Positions 8,508 to 18,002 are shown, numbered from the stretch's first letter. The stretch: 64,000 bases of DNA from Dyadobacter subterraneus (GCF_015221875.1 NZ_JACYGY010000001.1:2108001-2172000); one strand, 5' to 3'. The notes: generated by a model from the sequence alone, not told the origin. Made by a program: numbers and translations.

Positions 8508-9200
8508 TTATTGTCTTTTGAGATTTCTGAATTTGGCAGCCTGCCGCTCTGAAAGATGGACCAGCTCGCCCGTGGTAAGCTCCACGGTCATCGCATTATC
8601 TTCTCTTGATATAGATTTGATAAAATCTATATTGAACATCTGACCTCTTGCGGCCCTGAAAAACATGCTGCAATCCGGGCTTTGTTCCAGCTTATTGAGT
8701 GAAGTTTTCAGAAGTACCTGGTTTTTTCCAAACCAGAGCCTGGCATAATTTTCCACTGATTCGATCAGCTGTACATCCTTCCATTTGATCAGATGGTACC
8801 TGCCTTTGTCCTTCACAAATACGGATGGTTCATTTTGCCCACAGATTCTTTCAATAGCCTGGTTTACCGCTTTTGCGAAGCGTTCTTCACGTACCGGCTT
8901 CATCAGGTAATCCATGGCACTTACCTCAAAAGCCTTGATCGCATATTGGTCAAAAGCGGTAACAAAGATCACCTGCGGCAAGTGGTCCAGCGTTTCCAAA
9001 AGCTCAAAGCCCGACCGGCCAGGCATCTGGATGTCAAGGAAAATAAGGTCTGGGCGCAAAGATTTAATCAATCCCTCAGCCTGATCGGCATCGGCCGCTT
9101 CTCCCAGAACCGTCAGCTGCGGATATGCTTTCAGCATCCGGAGTAGTTCCTGTCTGGCGCTGCGCTCATCGTCAATGATCACTACCTTAATGGCTTTCAT
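8508..9200 (-). CDS. LytTR family response regulator
   Basis: 230 residues. Receiver domain with acidic pocket (IIDDE), phospho-acceptor Asp56 in DLIFLDIQMPG, and Lys in DYLMKPV near 105. The C-terminal LytTR DNA-binding domain starts about residue 130 (FVKDKGRYHLIKWKDVQLIE) and includes ENYARLW. Its start codon overlaps the kinase stop by 4 nt, the normal arrangement of a cognate pair. The downstream CocE/NonD hydrolase is a likely target or transcript partner. Confidence 0.92.
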   Translation of the reverse strand: MKAIKVVIIDDERSARQELLRMLKAYPQLTVLGEAADADQAEGLIKSLRPDLIFLDIQMPGRSGFELLETLDHLPQVIFVTAFDQYAIKAFEVSAMDYLMKPVREERFAKAVNQAIERICGQNEPSVFVKDKGRYHLIKWKDVQLIESVENYARLWFGKNQVLLKTSLNKLEQSPDCSMFFRAARGQMFNIDFIKSISREDNAMTVELTTGELVHLSERQAAKFRNLKRQ

Positions 9201-10255
9201 AGGAGCGGAATCTTAATTTGCGCACAAACTTTTTTACCCTGCTGAACTAAATTCAAGGATGCTAGTCCCTGGTAGGTCATTTCCAGTCTTTCCCTCAGAT
9301 TGAATAGACCAATGCCCTCATGGCTATTGTTATATTCCAGTATGCCCGGATTTGTGACGTTCAGATGTAAATATCCCTCTTTTTTCGATGCAGAAATATC
9401 AATATTTCCGCCTTCCTTTCGAGGCGCGATCCCATGTTTCACCGCGTTTTCAACCAGAGCCTGCATGCTCAGACGCAGCACCATTTGGCTTAAAAGTGAC
9501 TTGTCGATATTTAGGTCATAAGTCAGCCGCTTCTGTATTCTCAACTGCTCGAGTTCAAGATAATCTCTGACCAGCTCCATTTCCTGCTCCAAACTGATCA
9601 GCATGGATGGCCCGCTGTAAAGTCCGCTTCTTAGCAGTTCGCTTAATAAATCGATGCCACGACCCGCAGCATCAGGATTGGTATAAATGAGCGATTTGAT
9701 GGTATTAAGGGAATTGAATAAAAAATGAGGATTAAGCTGCGCGGAAAGATTATCCAGCTGCGCCTGCTTAAAGCCAAGTTCGAGCCTTGCATTTTCGCCC
9801 GATAAGCGGATTTCCCTTTTGGCGTAATGATATAAATGATAAGCCAGCAGCCATATCGCCATTAACCGGATGCCCCCTATGAAAATGCCCAGTCCGTTCA
9901 GCTCGAAAAAATCGCCAAAGCGCTGCTGGTAATTTTGAAGGAAAAGGCCCCTTATCAAGTAAAGCTTTACGAGCGTAACGACCGTATAGAAAACGCCCAT
10001 AACTGGTATGGCAAGAAGCATACGCCACAATAAATGGTCGAGTGGAAGCTGCTGCCACCGGTTTTTTAATGCAAAATTGCGGTATAGATGGGTGATGGCA
10101 ATATACATGAGCACGTCTGATAACAGATGCACCCATGCCAAATCCCACCTGAACCCGCTGCCAGTATAGCCCTGGACCGTCCAGTACAAAGAAGCGCTCG
10201 TCCAGCCTATAAGCTGGCATTTCCAATAATGTGATATGAAAGGTTTGTTTTCCAA
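9197..10255 (-). CDS. LytS/YehU-type sensor histidine kinase
   Basis: 352 residues. Four membrane segments in the first 145 residues, then the His_kinase domain with LNPHFLFNSLNTIKSL (phospho-acceptor His177) and an HATPase region with the N-box ENAVKHGI and a GIGLFNLRERL glycine box. The frame begins with TTG at 10255 (followed by ENKPFISHYWK); no ATG fits before the first membrane segment, so the TTG start is accepted. Membrane-integral sensing is expected, with phosphotransfer to the LytTR regulator at 8508. Confidence 0.9.
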   Translation of the reverse strand: MENKPFISHYWKCQLIGWTSASLYWTVQGYTGSGFRWDLAWVHLLSDVLMYIAITHLYRNFALKNRWQQLPLDHLLWRMLLAIPVMGVFYTVVTLVKLYLIRGLFLQNYQQRFGDFFELNGLGIFIGGIRLMAIWLLAYHLYHYAKREIRLSGENARLELGFKQAQLDNLSAQLNPHFLFNSLNTIKSLIYTNPDAAGRGIDLLSELLRSGLYSGPSMLISLEQEMELVRDYLELEQLRIQKRLTYDLNIDKSLLSQMVLRLSMQALVENAVKHGIAPRKEGGNIDISASKKEGYLHLNVTNPGILEYNNSHEGIGLFNLRERLEMTYQGLASLNLVQQGKKVCAQIKIPLL

Positions 10256-10784
10256 AATTGCTTTGTCTGAAACAAAACAACAAAGACTTGGGATAATAAA
10301 AAAGATAAAGTACAGCAGCGCAGAATTTTGGTGGGTAAGCGCGGTATGCCTGGTAAGATCTTTTATTTCCGCCTGCCGACAATACGTAGAGAAGAAATAG
10401 CCATCAAAAGTTTAACTAGCTGGGTACAATAGGGAGGGTCGAGTACCCTCAAGTTCGGTGGTAATCCTGATCTTTAATACATAACGCAGACCATATCTCT
10501 AACTATTGTCAAAACATAGAATAAAAAAGATGCTATTTGGTTGCCAGCAGAATCAATTGTTGCCGTTCAACCACTTTTTATGTAGCCGATGGCATTGAGT
10601 TGTACCAATCTTTGCTATTTGTCCAGAGACGAACAGCAATTGTTCGATTCTGGACAATTTCGGTTTAACGTTTTTATGAAAATGTCGGCTCCTAAGCTGC
10701 AATGGCACTTTTTTCGTCCTGGCACATAGTTTGTTATACAGAAATAGATTATATAGTCATATTTTATTAAACATTGCTTTACTG
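10256..10784. other. Divergent intergenic region
   Basis: About 530 bp between the minus-strand kinase and the plus-strand PadR gene. It holds the strong dyad at 10619-10657; nothing else was recognised. Confidence 0.6.
10619..10657. promoter_or_regulatory. Long interrupted palindrome upstream of padR
   Basis: Outer arms TTGTCCAGA and TCTGGACAA (9 bp, perfect) enclose inner arms CGAACA and TGTTCG around a 5-nt centre. In all 15 of 17 possible pairs form, plus one G-T. It lies about 130 nt before the PadR start. It could be the operator of PadR or of the LytTR regulator across the divergent region, or an RNA hairpin. Confidence 0.55.
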
Positions 10785-11120
10785 ATGAGACGAAGCGATC
10801 TAGGAGAATTTGAAGAAGTGGTGCTGCTGGCGGTTGCAGCTTTGTCGCCCAACGCTTATACGGTAGCTATCGCAGAAGAGCTGGAAAGCGAAACTGGCAA
10901 TCTCGTTACTTCCGGTGCCGTACATGCAGCCCTGCAGCGGCTTGAACAGAAGGGGTATCTTCGGTCTGTCTGGGGAGAAGCAACTGCCGAAAGGGGAGGC
11001 AGAAGAAAACGGCTATATGCAGTAACAGCACTGGGCGGTCGGGTATTGCAGGAAGCAAGGGCGGTTCGCAGCCGGCTGTGGGACCGGATTCTTCCGTCTA
11101 TTCGCCTGGAATGGAGCTGA
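10785..11120 (+). CDS. PadR family transcriptional regulator
   Basis: 111 residues from the ATG at 10785 (MRRSDLGEFEEVVLLAVAAL); an earlier TTG frame adds an atypical leader. The winged helix follows the PadR pattern: YTVAIAEELE, SGAVHAALQRLEQKGYLRS and the wing with RGGRRKRLYAVTALG. The gene is followed after 15 nt by an ABC permease carrying a prefix domain, a pairing seen repeatedly in Cytophagales. PadR proteins repress and respond to small ligands or stress, so it probably controls the permease. Confidence 0.9.
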   Translation: MRRSDLGEFEEVVLLAVAALSPNAYTVAIAEELESETGNLVTSGAVHAALQRLEQKGYLRSVWGEATAERGGRRKRLYAVTALGGRVLQEARAVRSRLWDRILPSIRLEWS

Positions 11121-11135
11121 TCATCTCTTGTAGCC

Positions 11136-13781
11136 ATGAAATCAAAAAAGTCCGCGCCAGGCCCGCCACCACGGTTTGTTACAAACTTTATAAAAATGCT
11201 GGTCGCTCCGCATCTTCGCGAAGAGATACTCGGTGATTTGCAGGAGCGTTACTACCGGCGGATGCAGCAGCAGGGAGCAGCGAAAGCCGGCAGAAGATAC
11301 TGGCTTGAATCGCTTGCCTACCTTCGCCCGGCATTTATAAAAAGACAAAAAGAAGCGTTTCCCTCAACATTTTTACTTGACTCGGCCATGTTTGAAAACT
11401 ACCTCAAAATCACATACAGGACTTTCTTTCAAAATAAATTGTATTCAATCATCAATGTAGCAGGGCTGAGCATCGGGCTGGCCGCAGCGATGCTTATTAT
11501 GCTTTATACCAAAGATGAAATCAGCTACGACCAATTCCATGAAGGGGTCAGTCAGATTTACCGTGTGGACAGAAAAATAATCAAATCGGAAGGAATTGCC
11601 GCAAACAGTGGTTATACCGGTTATTTTCAGGGATCCCGGTTTTCGGCAGGAGTGCCGGAAATTTTAGCTTTTGTCCGGCTGCAACAGGCTCAGGTGGAAA
11701 TGAAAATGGGTACGGAAATTCAACTTCAAGCTGTGAGCCTGGTGGATTCCAATTTCCTTTCCGTATTTACTTTTCCACTGATCAGCGGTAATGCCAAAAC
11801 CGCTCTACTTGACCCGGGTTCGGTAGTCATTACAGAAGACATGGCACAAAAGCAGTTTGGTACAACAGATGTTTTGGGCAGAACCATATTTTTAAAAGAT
11901 GGCAAAGGGTTCAACCCTGTTACCGTCACAGGGGTTGCCAAAAACTGTCCACAGAATTCATCGATTAAATTCCAGGTTTTACGTCCTTTGAATGTTTCAG
12001 CCAGTGAAGAAAGTGTTAACGAAAATTGGTTTAGGTTTTTTCTGAATACTTTCGTCGTTCTTGCTCCTAATACGAATGTACAAACCCTAAACGCTAAGAT
12101 GCAAAAAGTCTTCGAGGCAGATGCAGCAGAATCTATCAAAATGATCCGCGAAAAATACGGCTTGGCAGATGTCGGCCTGTCTTTTTTCCTGCAGCCGCTT
12201 ACCGAAATCCATCTAAGTGAGAATGTACCGGCAAGTGATGGACTTTCGGACGCGGGTAATCCGGCTTATTCCTACATTCTTTCCGGTATTGCCCTTTTTA
12301 TCCTGATCATAGCCTGCATTAATTTTGTGAATTTGATGGTAGCGCGGTCAATAAAACGTGCCAAGGAAATTGGCATTCGAAAAGCAATCGGGGGTAACAG
12401 AAATCAGCTGATTGTACAGTTTCTGGGCGAGTCGTTTCTGCTTTGTCTGGCCGCTTTTGTACTTGCAATTTTGCTGGTGCAAGTAGTTCTTCCGGTTTTT
12501 AACCAGTTATCCGGCAAGGCGCTGGCGCTTTCTTACCTTGTTGATTTTAAACTCATAGCCGGGTATATTATTCTTTTTATCAGTACGGTACTGCTCGCAG
12601 GATTTTATCCCGCACTAATTATCTCGGACTATAACCCTGTTCGTGCGCTTAATGCCAGGTTTACTTTGAACGGGAAAAACTACCTTCAAAAGTCTCTGGT
12701 CGTTTTACAGTTTGGCCTGGCCTCATTTCTAATTATTTCAACGTTTGTAATTTTTTCACAATTCGATTTTCTGACCAGCGAAAAGCTGGGTTATGATGAC
12801 AGTGATTTAATAACCATTGAGAAATGGAGCACTAAACACGATCAGGCAGCATTATTTAAGGAACAATTAATGAAGAATTCAAATATTACTGGTGTCGCAT
12901 TTAAGAACAATGGTTATTCGGGCAATACCGTAAAGGTAAATCAAGATCAAAAGGTAAATATTACGTATGAAACGATCGACGCCTCGTTTATCCCATTACT
13001 AAAAATTCCTGTTTTGAAAGGACGAAATTTCTCCCGCAGTTATCCTTCCGATTCAACCCATTCGGTTTTAGTCAATGAAGCATTTGTGAAACAGGCCGGC
13101 TGGAAGGAGCCGGTCGGTCAGGAAATTGCTTTTTTTGATACCCATGAAAAATACAGGGTAGTTGGGGTGGTGAAAGACTATCATTTTAAACCCCTTACCG
13201 AAAAAATCGAACCCCAACTATTTACAATGAATCCGGGCAGCGACTATGGGATGTTCTATATCAAAATTAAACCCGGCAGTGAAACCAGTAGTTTAAAATA
13301 CATTGCAGAAACTTTTAAAAACATGTTTCCGCTCGATTCTTATTCTTATGGTTTTAAAGACCAGGAAAATCTAAAGAGTTATGAAGCGGAAGGGAAATGG
13401 AAACAAATATTGTTGTTCGGAGCTATTTTAACCATTTTCATATCCTGTATTGGTCTGCTGGGATTGTCGGTGCTCTCTGCTGAGACCCGGACAAAGGAAA
13501 TCGGTATCCGTAAAGTATTGGGCGCCTCAGTTGCTGGTATTGTGGCCAGTTTGTCAAGGGATTTTTTAAAACTTGTCCTGATCGCCTTACTATTGGCAAT
13601 ACCCCTTGCCTGGCTGGCAGCAAATAAATGGCTGGAAAATTATCCATACCGGATTGCGCTGAACGGGTGGTTGTTTGCCTTTTCGGCCATGATTGTTATT
13701 ATGATTTCTTTATTAACGATAAGCTTCCAAAGTGTAAAAGCCGCTTTGGCAAACCCGGTCAATAGCCTTCGCAGCGAGTAA
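11136..13781 (+). CDS. FtsX/MacB-like ABC transporter permease with permease prefix domain
   Basis: 881 residues. The first 75 residues (PPPRFVTNFIKMLVAPHLREE and ILGDLQERYYRR) are the permease prefix domain found in permeases that sit after PadR genes. Two MacB-type periplasmic domains and two FtsX four-helix blocks follow; the hallmark motifs RAKEIGIRKAIGGNRNQLIVQF and TKEIGIRKVLGASVAGIV sit at the two cytoplasmic coupling loops, and the protein ends FQSVKAALANPVNSLRSE. No ATPase is encoded next to it. Likely role: a mechanotransmission-type export or envelope stress permease under PadR control. Confidence 0.92.
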   Translation: MKSKKSAPGPPPRFVTNFIKMLVAPHLREEILGDLQERYYRRMQQQGAAKAGRRYWLESLAYLRPAFIKRQKEAFPSTFLLDSAMFENYLKITYRTFFQNKLYSIINVAGLSIGLAAAMLIMLYTKDEISYDQFHEGVSQIYRVDRKIIKSEGIAANSGYTGYFQGSRFSAGVPEILAFVRLQQAQVEMKMGTEIQLQAVSLVDSNFLSVFTFPLISGNAKTALLDPGSVVITEDMAQKQFGTTDVLGRTIFLKDGKGFNPVTVTGVAKNCPQNSSIKFQVLRPLNVSASEESVNENWFRFFLNTFVVLAPNTNVQTLNAKMQKVFEADAAESIKMIREKYGLADVGLSFFLQPLTEIHLSENVPASDGLSDAGNPAYSYILSGIALFILIIACINFVNLMVARSIKRAKEIGIRKAIGGNRNQLIVQFLGESFLLCLAAFVLAILLVQVVLPVFNQLSGKALALSYLVDFKLIAGYIILFISTVLLAGFYPALIISDYNPVRALNARFTLNGKNYLQKSLVVLQFGLASFLIISTFVIFSQFDFLTSEKLGYDDSDLITIEKWSTKHDQAALFKEQLMKNSNITGVAFKNNGYSGNTVKVNQDQKVNITYETIDASFIPLLKIPVLKGRNFSRSYPSDSTHSVLVNEAFVKQAGWKEPVGQEIAFFDTHEKYRVVGVVKDYHFKPLTEKIEPQLFTMNPGSDYGMFYIKIKPGSETSSLKYIAETFKNMFPLDSYSYGFKDQENLKSYEAEGKWKQILLFGAILTIFISCIGLLGLSVLSAETRTKEIGIRKVLGASVAGIVASLSRDFLKLVLIALLLAIPLAWLAANKWLENYPYRIALNGWLFAFSAMIVIMISLLTISFQSVKAALANPVNSLRSE

Positions 13782-14119
13782 GCACCAGGAAAGAAACCAA
13801 GGCAACTGCGAAGGCTTTCCTTCATTGTTAACCAGGCCGTTTGCACCAAGTTTTGAGAGGAAAATCCGGTGATTTGAAAGCGCATTGCGGGAGGCGCGGG
13901 AAGATAAAAAGAGAAGTCAGTGCACCAAGACGGTGTAGCAAAAACTGCGTGGAGATCGGTTCTGGGCTTATTTAATCAGCTAAAACCGTATGGTTTCGAA
14001 CCGTTATTATCTGTTATTATTAGACTTAGGAAGAATAAATTTAGCTGGTTGACATTGAAAGTATCTTCGAGGAAAATCGCGCTAGCATCTAAAAACATGC
14101 ATCTTCTTTGGAAAAGATA
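13782..14119. other. Intergenic stretch between permease and hydrolase remnant
   Basis: About 340 bp with no recognised gene. An open frame of 66 codons at 13920 does not look like protein. GGAAAG and CTTTCC arms near 13789-13820 form only a weak hairpin. Confidence 0.5.
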
Positions 14120-14516
14120 GAACCCAAAAGTCCGGTTTTACTTGACAGCATTCCGGCCACAGTGCCTGTATTCACCGCAAAAAGACCTTTGAAGCCAGGT
14201 ATTCTATTCCAGAAAGTCGATTTGGGCGAATCATAATCATTCAACAATGATTATTATCCAGACCCAATTGTCAGAAAGCAAGTCGACAGAAGCAACGGGC
14301 TTTTCTTTATGAGCCGCCCCTTGGAAAAAGCAGTTTCGGTGAGCGGCGCTTTACAGGGCGAACTTAAAGCGATCATCAATAAAAAAGACATGGAAGTCGG
14401 GCTGGCGCTATACGAAATAACACCGAACGGGTCTTATTTTCAGCTATCGTATTATCTGGGCAGGGCCAGTTATGAAGGATATGAGCAAAGGGAACCTGCT
14501 TGTGCCAGGTAAATTG
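14120..14516 (+). pseudogene. Decayed fragment of a CocE/NonD hydrolase gene
   Basis: Reading the plus strand recovers a close relative of residues 374-508 of the hydrolase at 6745-8493: KRPLKPG, FQKVDLGE, NNDYYPDP, DRSNG and the nearly identical EKAVSVSGALQGELKA stretch through SYYLGRASY. Small indels break the frame near 14125-14150, a TAA interrupts it at 14234-14236, and a frameshift after SYYLGRASY (about 14477) moves the match to MSKGNLLVPGKL. The signal peptide, catalytic domain and C-terminus are absent. It is in the opposite orientation to the intact gene 5.6 kb away. Confidence 0.88.
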
Positions 14517-14537
14517 TTACATAAACTAATTGTCTGA

Positions 14538-14879
14538 TCATAGGGTTGTCTGAGAACCAAAATAATGAGCCAGATAAAAAGACATGACAATGCCACCAGC
14601 AAAAATAGCGATCCAAATCCATTTTGAACGTTTGCTGATTTTGCCAAGATAAAAAATTGAAAAACTGATCAAAAAATTAATCGTTGCCCATAAAACATTA
14701 AGAACAGAAGATGATAAACCTTTGCCGGGAGGATCGGCAAAGGGTGTTGGAAATGGCTTTCCGGTTATGCCGTGAATATAATGTGGGATGATATTCACTA
14801 AAAATACGCCTGCGAAGAAGGCGGCTATATAGTGATACCACCGGGTCTTAAGCGGGTTTTCATTTGAAGGATAATCCAT
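14538..14879 (-). CDS. Small hypothetical membrane protein
   Basis: 113 residues with three predicted membrane segments (YIAAFFAGVFLVNIIPHYIH, VLWATINFLISFSIFYLG, WIWIAIFAGGIVMSFYLAHY) separated by short loops; the first loop has a proline-rich TGKPFPTPFADPPGKG segment. No family with known role was recognised. It lies tail to tail with the hydrolase remnant and 131 nt before the 3' end of the downstream Crp-type gene is reached on the same strand. Confidence 0.7.
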   Translation of the reverse strand: MDYPSNENPLKTRWYHYIAAFFAGVFLVNIIPHYIHGITGKPFPTPFADPPGKGLSSSVLNVLWATINFLISFSIFYLGKISKRSKWIWIAIFAGGIVMSFYLAHYFGSQTTL

Positions 14880-15010
14880 TTATCTGCTGCTTATGGTTTC
14901 GAACATGGTTTATCAGGGTCTCTATTTTGAGGGGAGACTTAGCGCTGTTACCTGATAAATTCAAAATTAGCAGATTGGGACGAGTTCATCCTGAGACAAA
15001 AGTCCCAATA

Positions 15011-15580
15011 TTATCGTTTTCCCCTGATCCGCGTAAGCGTTCTACGGTCTATCCCTAGATAGGACGCAAGGTTGGAAATAGAAACCCGTTGTAAAAGATC
15101 GGGATTGTTTTTCTGAATATAGGCGTAATGTTCCGCCGGAGAGTACATTTTAGATAAAACATCATTGTCGTGCAAATTCAGTCCTATATGACTCACCAGA
15201 TTTCTTCCGAAAATCATAATTTGATCGTTCGCATAACAAAGCTCTTCCAGCTTTTTTCGGTTCAATATCCAAATTTTACTTTTCTCACCCGCTTTGATGG
15301 TGAATTTTGAAGGAATACTATTCTTCGCATTTCGATGATCCGAGGTAATGGAACCTTCCAGGTGAAAGTATAGATTAATTTCAGTGCCATCATTTTGATA
15401 GCATGTACGCAGATGGCCACTTTCAACGAAATAAAACGCAGTGCAAATTTCACCTTCCTTCAAAACAACCTCTCCTTTTTTAAGGGTCTCACCTTCAAAA
15501 ATGCTTGCAAGCAGCGGTAAACCATCCCCGGAGTCAGGCATTAATTTTCTAATAAACTCGAGCAGTTTGACATTGGTCAT
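15011..15580 (-). CDS. Crp/Fnr family transcriptional regulator
   Basis: 189 residues from the ATG at 15580 (MTNVKLLEFIRKLMPDSGDG). The beta-roll domain includes LKKGEVVLKEGEICTAFYFVESG and EINLYFHLEGSITSDHRNA. The C-terminal helix-turn-helix is short: ISNLASYLGIDRRTLTRIRGKR. Recognition helix residues differ from the 3600 regulator (R-R-T-L-T-R), so it should read a different site. It follows the outer-membrane protein gene on the same strand with an 84-nt gap. Confidence 0.87.
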   Translation of the reverse strand: MTNVKLLEFIRKLMPDSGDGLPLLASIFEGETLKKGEVVLKEGEICTAFYFVESGHLRTCYQNDGTEINLYFHLEGSITSDHRNAKNSIPSKFTIKAGEKSKIWILNRKKLEELCYANDQIMIFGRNLVSHIGLNLHDNDVLSKMYSPAEHYAYIQKNNPDLLQRVSISNLASYLGIDRRTLTRIRGKR

Positions 15581-15599
15581 TGTCAAATATACAAATAAA

Positions 15600-15640
15600 A
15601 GGCCTCTGTGAAAATTATTAGCCGTTATCACTCAGGGCCT
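15600..15640 (-). terminator. Imperfect hairpin after the outer-membrane protein gene
   Basis: AGGCCT and AGGGCCT arms with inner GTGA and TCAC pairs, about 25 nt past the stop of the gene at 15665. Interrupted stem, no T tract; it may be a terminator or an operator of the Crp-type gene. Confidence 0.3.
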
Positions 15641-15664
15641 CAACGTGCTTACTGCGTTGTGTCA

Positions 15665-16252
15665 TCAAAAAATATAAAAGACACTTACCTGGGCAGTTGC
15701 ATTGGTGAAATCCTTCTTTACGACAGAGCTCTTAAATGCGCCAACAGGAGAAAACCCGTAGACATACCTAGCTCCAATACCAAAACCGCTCTTCGACTGA
15801 AAGCCCAGCCCACCCGCTGCACCAAAATCCAGCTTTTCGGCAAAGTCGCCATCTGTAATTCCCACAACATCCTCTTTGATTTTAAAACTGGCCTGAGGAC
15901 CTGCTTCAACGTAGAACCCTGAACTGGTCCGGTATTTCAATAGAATAGGTATGCTGGTATAGTATAATTTCAAATCTTGTTTGCCAAGGAAGTCCCCTTT
16001 CAATTTGGCCCCCTGCTGGGAAAATAAAATTTCTTCCTGAACAGATAGTTTGTCATTGATTTTAAAACCCAAGATCAGCCCCGCATGAAAACCAGGCAAC
16101 CCTTCAGTATCAAAGTCAGCATTCATAAAGTCACTGTAATCTCCTCCGGCAGTAATCCCTACCTGAATTCTTTTCATTATGCTTTGTTTTTGGCTCTGTG
16201 CGAAGCTACTTGCAGATGCAAACATCAGTGTAAGAAAGAGTAATTTTTTCAT
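15665..16252 (-). CDS. Outer membrane beta-barrel protein (PorT-like)
   Basis: 195 residues from the ATG at 16252, giving a clean signal peptide (MKKLLFLTLMFASASSFAQ). The mature part alternates strands with glycine-aromatic turns: QVGITAGGDYSDFM, GFHAGLILGFKINDKLSVQE, YYTSIPILLKYRTSSGFYVE, GPQASFKI, GIGARYVYGFSPVG, and ends in FYIF, a typical outer-membrane C-terminal aromatic. This is the small eight-strand porin-family barrel common in Bacteroidota; no transport function is known. Confidence 0.87.
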   Translation of the reverse strand: MKKLLFLTLMFASASSFAQSQKQSIMKRIQVGITAGGDYSDFMNADFDTEGLPGFHAGLILGFKINDKLSVQEEILFSQQGAKLKGDFLGKQDLKLYYTSIPILLKYRTSSGFYVEAGPQASFKIKEDVVGITDGDFAEKLDFGAAGGLGFQSKSGFGIGARYVYGFSPVGAFKSSVVKKDFTNATAQVSVFYIF

Positions 16253-16661
16253 GATCAGTTTAATTTTAAAATGTAAAGTTTCAGGCCCCTGCCTGATTTT
16301 TGTTGGGTCAAAGATTGCAACTACTTGGGACTGGCAAAAAGAAAAGGAAGGGGAAACGGGCAAAGTCAAAAGCGAGGCGGAATTAAATGACCTGAAATTA
16401 AATGGTCGTTGTCAATTTTGTATTTTTTCGCATCCGGCGCCGACTGATGATCTTTTTTATCTTCGTGGATTTAAAATCCTTGACGGTACGGCTGAATTAT
16501 CGAAATGTGTGTTGTGCTTTTTGGTGAACGGTAAAACCAACTCTCCTATATGCGTTTCCCAGCCTAATTTGCCCGCTTCGGTCACGAATTGTGACAAGCT
16601 TGACTGGTATTAACGCAATTTTGAAGGAATTAAACATGCACATGATGTGCTCTATATTCCT
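16253..16661. other. Divergent intergenic region before the efflux operon
   Basis: About 410 bp between the minus-strand barrel gene and tolC. A short dyad, GTCAC-gaatt-GTGAC, lies at 16581-16595, 67 nt before the tolC start; it may be an operator, with low confidence. No further gene seen. Confidence 0.4.
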
Positions 16662-18002
16662 ATGAAGCAGTCTTTTTATATACTTGTTTTTGCCATTTTT
16701 CCTTTGCTCAGCTGGGCCCAGCAGCAATTGACTTTAAAGCAGTGCATCGATTACGGCCTGATGCATCACCGCAGCGTTCTGGTCTATAAAAATGATGTGG
16801 ATGCGGCCACTTATAAGGCAAAGGAGGCGCTGTCCGCTTATCTTCCGGCGGTTAATATTACCAGCACAATCGATGATAACATCAAGGTACAGCAGCAGGT
16901 GATACCAGCAGGTGTGTTCGGCCCGACCGACGTGAAGGTAGCTTTTACCAAGCGTTTTAGCAGCAATCACTTTGCCCAGGCGGAGCAGACGATTTTTGAT
17001 AAGTCTTTACTAACAGGACTTAAAGCCAATAAAATTTCCCTGAAACAAGCGCAGCTCAGCGGTGAGCAGAATCAGGAGATACTTATCTACAATATCAGTA
17101 ATGCCTATTATCAGATATTGGTCTACCGCCAGCAGTTGGCACTTCTAAAAGCGAATCTGGAATCTTACAAACAGCAGCTTGCCATTTCAAAATTGCAACT
17201 GGAAAAAGGTGTGGCCATGGAGGCGGATGTTAATAAAGTGCAGGTCAATTACAACAATATCTATTCTGATGTTCTGGCGGGCGAAAGTGATCTTGAACTG
17301 GCATATAATCAATTGAAAAACGCGATGGGTTATCAGCTGGACGATTCGGTCAGAATCCAAGATTTCGATCTGGATGATCCAGTTGTTGCTCAAACACAGT
17401 TAAGTGTCGGAAGCTTTCCGTCGTTCAGCGCAGCCAATCGGATCGATTTTAAGCTTTCTGAAATCAATATCGCACTTCTGGATATTGACCAGGCCAGAAT
17501 CAGGGCAACGGCTGTTCCTAAACTGAGCGCTTACGCCAAATACGGCGGTATAGGTTTTGGCGATAATCTGGGCGAATCTTTTTCGTCGATCAGCGATTAC
17601 GCCGCCTTAGGTATCAAGCTTTCCATTCCTGTTTTCGATGGATTTAAACGCAATGCCCAGTATAATCAGGCCCGCATCAAACAGGTGAACGCAAGGGAAA
17701 ATTTAAAAATAGACCAGCAGAACTTCAATCTGGAGTATGAAAATGCGCGTACCAAGCTCATCAAGGCCACAGCTAGTCTGGATAACGACAAACGAAATAT
17801 CGCTCTGGCAGAATCGGTTTTTAAAAGTACCGACCTGCAATACCAGAAAGGCGTAACCGGGCTGACTGACTGGCTTAATTCGCAATACTCATTAAAAGAA
17901 GCGCAAAGCAATTATCTGAGCTCATTATATAATTACCTGATCGCCAAAATCGACCTGGAAAAAGCCAACGGAACTTTGACAACTTTTCACCACTCGCTTT
18001 AA
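16662..18002 (+). CDS. TolC family outer membrane efflux protein
   Basis: 446 residues from the ATG at 16662, after which a signal peptide runs FYILVFAIFPLLSWAQ; a GTG five codons earlier is less likely. The opening LTLKQCIDYGLMHHRSVLV and the duplicated long-helix pattern (YQQLALLKANLESYKQQLAISKLQLEKG-type and the second VFKSTDLQYQKGVTGLTDWLNSQ copy) are typical of TolC-type channels. First gene of a tolC-adaptor-RND operon (7-nt and 10-nt gaps), forming the outer-membrane part of a tripartite pump. Confidence 0.92.
   Translation: MKQSFYILVFAIFPLLSWAQQQLTLKQCIDYGLMHHRSVLVYKNDVDAATYKAKEALSAYLPAVNITSTIDDNIKVQQQVIPAGVFGPTDVKVAFTKRFSSNHFAQAEQTIFDKSLLTGLKANKISLKQAQLSGEQNQEILIYNISNAYYQILVYRQQLALLKANLESYKQQLAISKLQLEKGVAMEADVNKVQVNYNNIYSDVLAGESDLELAYNQLKNAMGYQLDDSVRIQDFDLDDPVVAQTQLSVGSFPSFSAANRIDFKLSEINIALLDIDQARIRATAVPKLSAYAKYGGIGFGDNLGESFSSISDYAALGIKLSIPVFDGFKRNAQYNQARIKQVNARENLKIDQQNFNLEYENARTKLIKATASLDNDKRNIALAESVFKSTDLQYQKGVTGLTDWLNSQYSLKEAQSNYLSSLYNYLIAKIDLEKANGTLTTFHHSL

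Noticed and set aside
9768-10382. 204-codon minus-strand frame overlapping the LytS kinase
   Set aside because: It is an out-of-phase shadow of the kinase gene, with unlikely Cys/His/Arg-rich composition.
13985-14005. Palindrome-like GGTTTCGAACC resembling a tRNA T-arm
   Set aside because: No acceptor stem, D-arm or anticodon arm could be drawn around it.
13920-14120. 66-codon frame after the ABC permease
   Set aside because: Starts with a poor context, reads like random sequence and runs into the hydrolase remnant in a different phase.
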